Of a stretch of 64,000 nt of DNA, positions 59,154 to 64,000 are shown piece after piece. Within the stretch, counting starts at the first letter, position 1. Every line of letters starts with the position of its first letter. Origin of the DNA: Pseudoselenomonas ruminantium (GTDB lineage Bacteria > Bacillota > Negativicutes > Selenomonadales > Selenomonadaceae); contig NZ_FOQK01000006.1 of assembly GCF_900113715.1 (NCBI RefSeq), forward strand, positions 71,733 through 135,732, in the 5' to 3' direction. A program made the translations under genes and the position numbers. Below the pieces are notes generated by a model that was not told where the DNA came from, made no database searches, and saw only the letters and a list, made by a program, of their open reading frames with translations.

Positions 59154-59768
59154 ATGAGCGGGAATCCCATGTTCAACATTTCTTACGGGCTCTATGTGTT
59201 GACGGCTAACAACGGACAGAAGGACAACGGGTGCATCATCAACACGGTGACGCAGGTTACCTCAGAACCCAATCAGATAACCCTGGCGGTAAACAAGGGG
59301 AATCATACCCATGATATGATCATGGACACGAAGGCTTTCACGGTGTCTGTGGTGAGCGAAGCTGCGGACTTTGAGCTGTTCAAGCATTTTGGTTTCTGTT
59401 CGGGCCGCGAAGTGGATAAGTTCAAGGACTTCACGGCCGTCGAGCGCACGGCAAACGGTACCTTGGCCGTGACAAAAGGCACCAACGCCTATATCTCTGG
59501 GCGGGTTACACAGGCTTGGGATGTGGGAAGCCATACCATATTCTTGGCGGATGTGGTAGACAGCAAGATACTATCTGCTGTGAAATCTGCTACCTATGGC
59601 TATTATCAGGAACAGATCAAGCCGCGTCCCCAGGCCGCTGCCAAAGGGAAGACCATATGGCGCTGTACAGTATGCGGCTATGAATACGAGGGCGAGGAAC
59701 TGCCCGAAGGTTATATCTGCCCCCTCTGCAAACACGGTGCGGCGGATTTTGAGAAAGTGACTGGCTGA
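59154..59768 (+). CDS. Flavin reductase-rubredoxin fusion (high-molecular-weight rubredoxin)
   Basis: A 204-residue protein. Residues 1-150 form an FMN-binding split-barrel flavin reductase (YGLYVLTANNGQKDNGCIIN, LAVNKGNHTHDMI); the C-terminal 45 residues are a rubredoxin with CTVCGYEYEG and CPLCKHG. High-molecular-weight rubredoxins pass electrons from NADH to flavodiiron oxygen reductases in anaerobes. The gene lies 57 bp after the MBL-rubredoxin fusion, its likely partner. ATG 59154 follows AAAGGGG. Confidence 0.91.
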   Translation: MSGNPMFNISYGLYVLTANNGQKDNGCIINTVTQVTSEPNQITLAVNKGNHTHDMIMDTKAFTVSVVSEAADFELFKHFGFCSGREVDKFKDFTAVERTANGTLAVTKGTNAYISGRVTQAWDVGSHTIFLADVVDSKILSAVKSATYGYYQEQIKPRPQAAAKGKTIWRCTVCGYEYEGEELPEGYICPLCKHGAADFEKVTG

Positions 59769-59780
59769 AAGGCAGAATAC

Positions 59781-59812
59781 AAAAAAGGCACTTCCATAGG
59801 AGGTGCTTTTTT
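59781..59812 (+). terminator. Rho-independent terminator after the rubredoxin gene
   Basis: Stem 59781-59795 with 59799-59812 (one bulge, one wobble), short loop, ending in six T. Confidence 0.82.
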
Positions 59813-59982
59813 CTGTCCCCAGGCTAAGCCATCGTGGTGGAGGGATATAATTCTAGGTTGCTGATGAAATGTCCTGCAAGGAAGGGATGAAAGGTGGTTT
59901 TGCAAATGAAGCGTATTTCTTGCAGGTATTAGGTATGGGATGTAGAAGAAATACGTGATCATTGAAATTATGGGGTGATGAC

Positions 59983-61038
59983 ATGGATGAGGAGATAAGT
60001 TGGCAGGAGCTTATCCGCAGGGCTATGGAAAAAGAAGCGTCGGATATGCATTGGACCGTGGGGCAACGGCCGCATATGCGGTGTGAGGGCGTATTGGCGC
60101 CTGTGGATGGACGCCCGCTTACGGAGCCATTTATGGCTGGCTTTTGCGCTGTGATCATGGATGAGGAGCAGCGAAAGCGGCTGGCCCGGGAAAAGGATAT
60201 TGACTTGTCATGGACGTTCGCAGGACGGCGGTTCCGTGTCAATGCTTATTATCAGCAAGGATTTCCTGCCCTTGCCATCCGTCTGCTGCCGGAGAGGATT
60301 CCGAGCCTTGCGGATATAGGGGCGCCTAAGGCCTGGCAGAGGATAAAAGCGTTTGACCAAGGGCTGGTGCTGGTGACAGGCAGGACAGGTTCTGGCAAGA
60401 CTACGACCTTGGCAGCCTTTATCGAGGAGCTGAACCAGGAGAAAGCGTATCATATCATCACGTTAGAAGATCCGGTGGAGTTCTGCTATGTGCCGAAGCA
60501 GTGCTTCATCAGCCAGCGTGAGTATGGGAAGGATTTCTTTTCCTTTGCCCGGGCTTTGCGCAGTGCGCTGCGGGAGATGCCGGATGTCATCTTAGTGGGG
60601 GAGATCCGTGACCGAGAGACGATGCAGACGGCCTTGATGGCAGCAGCTTCGGGGGTGCTGGTTCTCGGGACACTGCATACACGGTCAGCCGCTGAGGCGG
60701 TCATGCGCATCGAGGGGATGTTTCCGCTCGCTCAGCAGGATTCAATCCGGGCGCAGGTCGCTGAGGTGCTGACGGGGATCTTTGCGCAGCGGTTGCTGCC
60801 GTGCTGCCAAGGAGGCCGTGTCTGCATGAGTGAGGTGCTGCTGGCTGTACCGGCGGTGCGCAGCTTGCTCCGGCAGGGCAAGTACAGCCAGCTGGAGTCT
60901 GTGATGATGAGCCATCAGCAGCAAGGGATGCAGACGGGGCAGGCTGCGGCCGAGCATCTATACCGGCAAAGGCGTATCACGCAGGAAATGTATGAACGAT
61001 ATGGGGAAAGCCTGACGATGGGAGGCTGGCAGGGATGA
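59983..61038 (+). CDS. pilT: Type IV pilus retraction ATPase (PilT family)
   Basis: A 351-residue hexameric ATPase driving pilus retraction. Walker A GRTGSGKTTT (about 133-142), Asp box ITLEDPVEF, Walker B DVILVGEIRDRETM, His box LVLGTLHTRSA. No zinc cysteine pairs, unlike PilB. ATG 59983 follows GGGGTGAT; the upstream ATG at 59962 is less likely. It overlaps pilC by 4 bases. Confidence 0.93.
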   Translation: MDEEISWQELIRRAMEKEASDMHWTVGQRPHMRCEGVLAPVDGRPLTEPFMAGFCAVIMDEEQRKRLAREKDIDLSWTFAGRRFRVNAYYQQGFPALAIRLLPERIPSLADIGAPKAWQRIKAFDQGLVLVTGRTGSGKTTTLAAFIEELNQEKAYHIITLEDPVEFCYVPKQCFISQREYGKDFFSFARALRSALREMPDVILVGEIRDRETMQTALMAAASGVLVLGTLHTRSAAEAVMRIEGMFPLAQQDSIRAQVAEVLTGIFAQRLLPCCQGGRVCMSEVLLAVPAVRSLLRQGKYSQLESVMMSHQQQGMQTGQAAAEHLYRQRRITQEMYERYGESLTMGGWQG

Positions 61039-62255
61039 CGGCATATGCGTATGAGGCACGGAACCGCAAGGGGGAGCTGTTCACGGGCCGCGTCAGTGCG
61101 GAGTCGCGGCGGGAAGCGGCGCGCCAGATACGGGCAAAAGGCTTGTGGGTTGCCAGTCTGGAGGAGCTGGGGCACGGGCGTCATTTTCCAGCCCTTGCCC
61201 GCATCAAGGCGATGGCCGCGCCGCAGCCATCGCGGCTGCTGGTGGTGCTGTTCTGCCGGCAGTTAGCGGTGATGTTGTCGGCGGGGATGCCGGTGCATGA
61301 GGCGCTGAAGGCGCTGCGGACAGGCAAAGACAGCAGCTATCAGCAGCTCCTCGATAAGCTGCTGGCGGCTGTCATGCAGGGAAAGTCCTTGCATGAAGCG
61401 ATGCAGGGGGTCCCGAAGGTCTTTTCGGCCCGCATCGTCAGCCTGGTGAAGGCTGGCGAAGTGGCGGGGACGCTGGATGTGATGTTTTTGCGGCTGGCGG
61501 ATTTTTTGGAGAAGTCCTATGCGGCGCAGGCAAAGCTGAAATCTGTCCTGCTCTATCCGCTGATCTTGGGGGTGACGACCCTGGTGGCCTTTGCCTTCAT
61601 GACGGTCTTTGTGCTGCCGACCTTTTCGGCGATGCTGACGAGCCTCCATACAGAGCTGCCGCTGCCGACAAGATTGCTGCTGGCTGTTTCCGCCCTGGTG
61701 CTTGCGCATGGCCCGGAGCTTTTCCTCGTGTCGGTGGCCGTGCTGGTGCTGGCGGCCTATGCCTGGCAGCAGGAAGGTGTTCGGCGCCGGCTTGACCGCT
61801 GGTGCCTGCGGCTGCCGCTTTACGGGCGGCTGGTCTGCTTTGCGGAATGGCTGATGCTTCTGGGCACACTGGCAGTCCTGCTGGAGAATGGCATCCGGCT
61901 GCCAGCGGCTCTGGCTTTGCTGCCTGAGGTTACGGCGAACTGCTATCTGCGGCTGGTATTGCAGGAGGCACGCCAGGCAGTCGAGCGCGGGCTGCCGCTG
62001 CATGCGTCCTTGTGCGCCTGTCCTGGTTTTCCGGCTGTATTGGGCGAGATGGTCCTGGCGGGGGAGAAATCGGGAGAGCTTGAGGTCATGCTGGCCAAGG
62101 CGGCAGAGTTTTGCCGTGTCGTCGTGCAGAATGAGTCGCGCCGGCTGCAGGCGCTGGCTGAGCCTGCGGCTATCTTCCTGGTGGGCGGCCTGGTGTTTTT
62201 CTTTGTCCTGTCCATCATCCTGCCTCTGCTCGGTATGATGGATGCCTTGACCTGA
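61035..62255 (+). CDS. pilC: Type IV pilus inner-membrane platform protein (PilC/GspF family)
   Basis: A 406-residue inner-membrane protein with two GspF domains (about residues 65-190 and 265-390), each ending in hydrophobic helices, three membrane regions in all. It forms the platform on which PilB and PilT act. N-terminal YAYEARNRKGELFTGRV is typical. Start overlaps the pilT stop (ATGA). Confidence 0.93.
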   Translation: MTAYAYEARNRKGELFTGRVSAESRREAARQIRAKGLWVASLEELGHGRHFPALARIKAMAAPQPSRLLVVLFCRQLAVMLSAGMPVHEALKALRTGKDSSYQQLLDKLLAAVMQGKSLHEAMQGVPKVFSARIVSLVKAGEVAGTLDVMFLRLADFLEKSYAAQAKLKSVLLYPLILGVTTLVAFAFMTVFVLPTFSAMLTSLHTELPLPTRLLLAVSALVLAHGPELFLVSVAVLVLAAYAWQQEGVRRRLDRWCLRLPLYGRLVCFAEWLMLLGTLAVLLENGIRLPAALALLPEVTANCYLRLVLQEARQAVERGLPLHASLCACPGFPAVLGEMVLAGEKSGELEVMLAKAAEFCRVVVQNESRRLQALAEPAAIFLVGGLVFFFVLSIILPLLGMMDALT

Positions 62256-62389
62256 GTGGATTTGTGTGTGTTGATGCTGTTTTGTGGGAAAAAAATGCTG
62301 TATATGCGCAGGTGGCTAGCCGTGGCTGTTGATTTTTTGTATAATTTTGACTAAATCGATAACCTGTGCTGGGATTGTGAGGGGATTAT

Positions 62390-63646
62390 ATGCAGTATCT
62401 GAAAAATTATGGGTTTGTCATCTTCATGCTGATCGGCATCGTGTCCGGCACGGCCGTAGGGCTTTGCTGGCCAGAGGCCAAGGGCCTCAAACCGCTGGGC
62501 GATCTGTTCATCAATATGATGTTCTGCATCGTGGTGCCGATGGTCTTTGTGTCCATCGCTTCGGCGATTGCCAATATGGGATCGGCTGGGCGTGCGGGCA
62601 AGGTCATGGGCATCACCATCACGACGTTCACCGTGACGGCGCTGATTGCTTCGCTGCTGATGTATGGTGTTGTTTCCTGCATCGACATCGTGCCGGTGGG
62701 CTTTTCGGTCAGTGAGATGGCAGCGTCGGCTGCGGAAGTCAAGAGCGTATCCATCAGCGAGCTGGTGGTCAATTTCTTTACGAAGCCGGATTTTGTGGAG
62801 CTGTTGTCACGGCGGGCTATGCTGCCGCTGATCGTCGCTGCTGTCATCTTTGGTTTCGGTGTCCAGCTGGCTGGCGGCCGGCAGACCATGACGGCCAAGC
62901 TCCTTGATGATCTGTCACGCTGCATCATGAAGACGGTGACGATTGTATCGTATTATGCGCCAATCGGTTTCTTCGGTTTCTTTGCAGATCTGGCAGCCAC
63001 GTATGGCGGGGACCTGATGGGCGGTTATGCGAAGACACTGCTCGTCTATTGGGGGATGTGTTTTGTCTATCTGGCCGTGTTCTTTCCGCTCTATGCCTGG
63101 TTTGGCGGTGGCCGTCATGCGGTCCCGCTGATGTGGCGTCATATTTTCCGGCCCGCTGCCGTTTCCTTCGGCACTTGTTCGTCGGTTGCGACGATCCCCA
63201 CCAATATCGAGGCGGCAAAGTCAAGTGGCGTCTCGAAGGAGGTGGCAGACATCGTTCTGCCACTCGGAGCGACGATGCATATGGATGGTTCGGCGATGGG
63301 CGCGATCATCAAAGTGGCGTTCTTGTTTGGCATTTCGGGCATGGACTTCAATAGCGGCGAAGCCATCCTGGCCATCGCCATTGCGGTATTCTCTTCCGTA
63401 GCGATGTCGGGGATTCCCGGCGGTGGCGGTGTGGGAGAGCTGGTGCTGTGTTCCTTCTTCTTCAATAACAGTCCCGAGCAGCTGACAACGGCATATACCC
63501 TTGCTCTGGCAATCGGCAACCTGATCGATCCGCCAGCGACCATGGTCAATGCGGCTGGCGATTATGTGTCGACGTATATTGTCTCGAAGTATGTGGACGG
63601 CAAGGAGTGGCTGCAGGAGCGGTTGGCTTCTGCAGAGCAGGCTTGA
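62390..63646 (+). CDS. Dicarboxylate/amino acid:cation symporter (DAACS family)
   Basis: A 418-residue transporter with about eight membrane helices and two re-entrant loops. Seen: SSVATIPTNIEAA (serine-rich loop HP1), GATMHMDGSAMGAI, and IPGGGGVGELV. DAACS proteins import glutamate, aspartate, serine/threonine or C4-dicarboxylates with Na+ or H+. Substrate cannot be fixed. GAGGGG precedes ATG 62390. The segment after the stop is cut by an IS element. Confidence 0.93.
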   Translation: MQYLKNYGFVIFMLIGIVSGTAVGLCWPEAKGLKPLGDLFINMMFCIVVPMVFVSIASAIANMGSAGRAGKVMGITITTFTVTALIASLLMYGVVSCIDIVPVGFSVSEMAASAAEVKSVSISELVVNFFTKPDFVELLSRRAMLPLIVAAVIFGFGVQLAGGRQTMTAKLLDDLSRCIMKTVTIVSYYAPIGFFGFFADLAATYGGDLMGGYAKTLLVYWGMCFVYLAVFFPLYAWFGGGRHAVPLMWRHIFRPAAVSFGTCSSVATIPTNIEAAKSSGVSKEVADIVLPLGATMHMDGSAMGAIIKVAFLFGISGMDFNSGEAILAIAIAVFSSVAMSGIPGGGGVGELVLCSFFFNNSPEQLTTAYTLALAIGNLIDPPATMVNAAGDYVSTYIVSKYVDGKEWLQERLASAEQA

Positions 63647-63680
63647 TTTCAGGATCCATCGAACAGAATATGGCAAGCAT

Positions 63681-63700
63681 AAAAAAGCCACGGGCTATCC
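63681..63700 (+). other. Left arm of a symporter terminator, cut by IS insertion
   Basis: An A6 tract followed by GCCACGGGCTATCC looks like the left arm of an intrinsic terminator, but the matching right arm with T tract is absent; IS-like sequence starts about 5 bp later. Confidence 0.5.
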
Positions 63701-63704
63701 AAGC

Positions 63705-64000
63705 TGATATGCTCCCTATTAGGTAGACAGAAGAAATAATAAAACTGTCTGCTTGATAGGGAGCATTTTATGTACAAGAAGAGATTATCACCCGAAGAGA
63801 AAATCCACTTCATTGAAAAGTATAAACGTGGAGAGGGCAGTTATGCCTCCATAGCCGCGGATGCAGGTGTTGACAGAAGATCCTTCAGGCAATGGGTTCG
63901 TAACTATGATGCTTGTGGCCCGGATGTATTCTTCAAACGACATCATCAGCACTATTCTGTTGAGTTTAAGGAAACTGCTATCCACGATTATCTTTCTGGC
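63705..64000 (+). mobile_element. IS3-family element (IS150-like), left end, truncated by the window
   Basis: The element appears to begin at about 63705. Near its edge an inverted repeat (63710-63719 with the complement before the start codon, TGCTCCCTAT / ATAGGGAGCA) encloses the orfA ribosome site region. The transposase reading frame follows to the end of the window. Confidence 0.78.
63770..64000 (+). CDS. IS3-family transposase OrfA (partial, runs off window)
   Basis: ATG 63770 opens 77 codons with no stop. The N-terminal helix-turn-helix reads LSPEEKIHFIEKYKRG then SYASIAADAGVDRRSFRQW, typical of OrfA proteins of IS150/IS3 elements that bind the IS ends. The frame continues past the window, where OrfB with the DDE domain would follow by programmed frameshift. 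ATAGGGAG serves as ribosome site. Confidence 0.87.
   Translation, partial: MYKKRLSPEEKIHFIEKYKRGEGSYASIAADAGVDRRSFRQWVRNYDACGPDVFFKRHHQHYSVEFKETAIHDYLSG

Noticed and set aside
1..64000. Search for CRISPR arrays, tRNA and rRNA genes
   Set aside because: No regularly spaced repeats and no tRNA-like T-loop/acceptor patterns or rRNA segments were noticed by eye; a tRNAscan or Rfam run would settle it.

Overview
The window looks like a chromosomal segment of an anaerobic, diderm Negativicutes bacterium (Selenomonas / Mitsuokella / Megamonas type). This is inferred from the G+C-rich coding style with Gram-positive-like AGGAGG ribosome binding sites, a PolC-type replicase, rubredoxin and rubrerythrin proteins, type IV pilus ATPases and many exported lipoproteins. 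No rRNA, tRNA or CRISPR array was seen.

Left core region (1-24,450): almost gapless housekeeping genes, mostly on +. In order: 3' end of homoserine dehydrogenase and thrB; CCA-adding enzyme; gamma-class carbonic anhydrase-like protein; ndk; an EF-G paralogue; an L,D-transpeptidase; polA-mutM-coaE-lytic transglycosylase-polC as one tight run; an alpha/beta hydrolase with a threonine/serine exporter; then (minus) a ketopantoate-reductase-like gene and an SLC13-type permease; mnmM-like methyltransferase; an AIM24-family gene; a PilB-like ATPase; nagB.

Accessory region (about 24,450-59,900): visibly more A+T-rich, with short transcription units, eight transcription factors (four LysR, one each of TetR, MarR, MerR and Rrf2) and about a dozen truncated or frameshifted genes. 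The intact genes point to redox and electrophile stress: flavodoxin-like oxidoreductases (two exported as lipoproteins), secreted dienelactone-hydrolase-like enzymes, a cyclophilin-like lipoprotein, a nitroreductase-like PNPOx protein, EFR1 ferredoxin, Ogt, glyoxalase-fold and cupin proteins, a rubrerythrin, an MBL-rubredoxin fusion and a flavin reductase-rubredoxin fusion. Four promoters share the 19-bp spacer and dyad of MerR-family targets, one being that of the local MerR gene, so they can be read as one regulon. Two further promoters share an identical 14-bp box placed like a LysR activator site. Other parts are a split UxaA/SuyAB-like lyase with a LysR gene, a PheC-like exported dehydratase, an FBH1/UvrD-like helicase and an IS1182-type remnant.

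Right core region (59,983-63,646): pilT-pilC, which are the natural partners of the pilB-like gene 36 kb upstream, then a dicarboxylate/amino-acid symporter. At the right edge an IS3-family element starts inside what looks like the symporter's terminator. The arrangement suggests that an unstable accessory block sits between two parts of a pilus locus.
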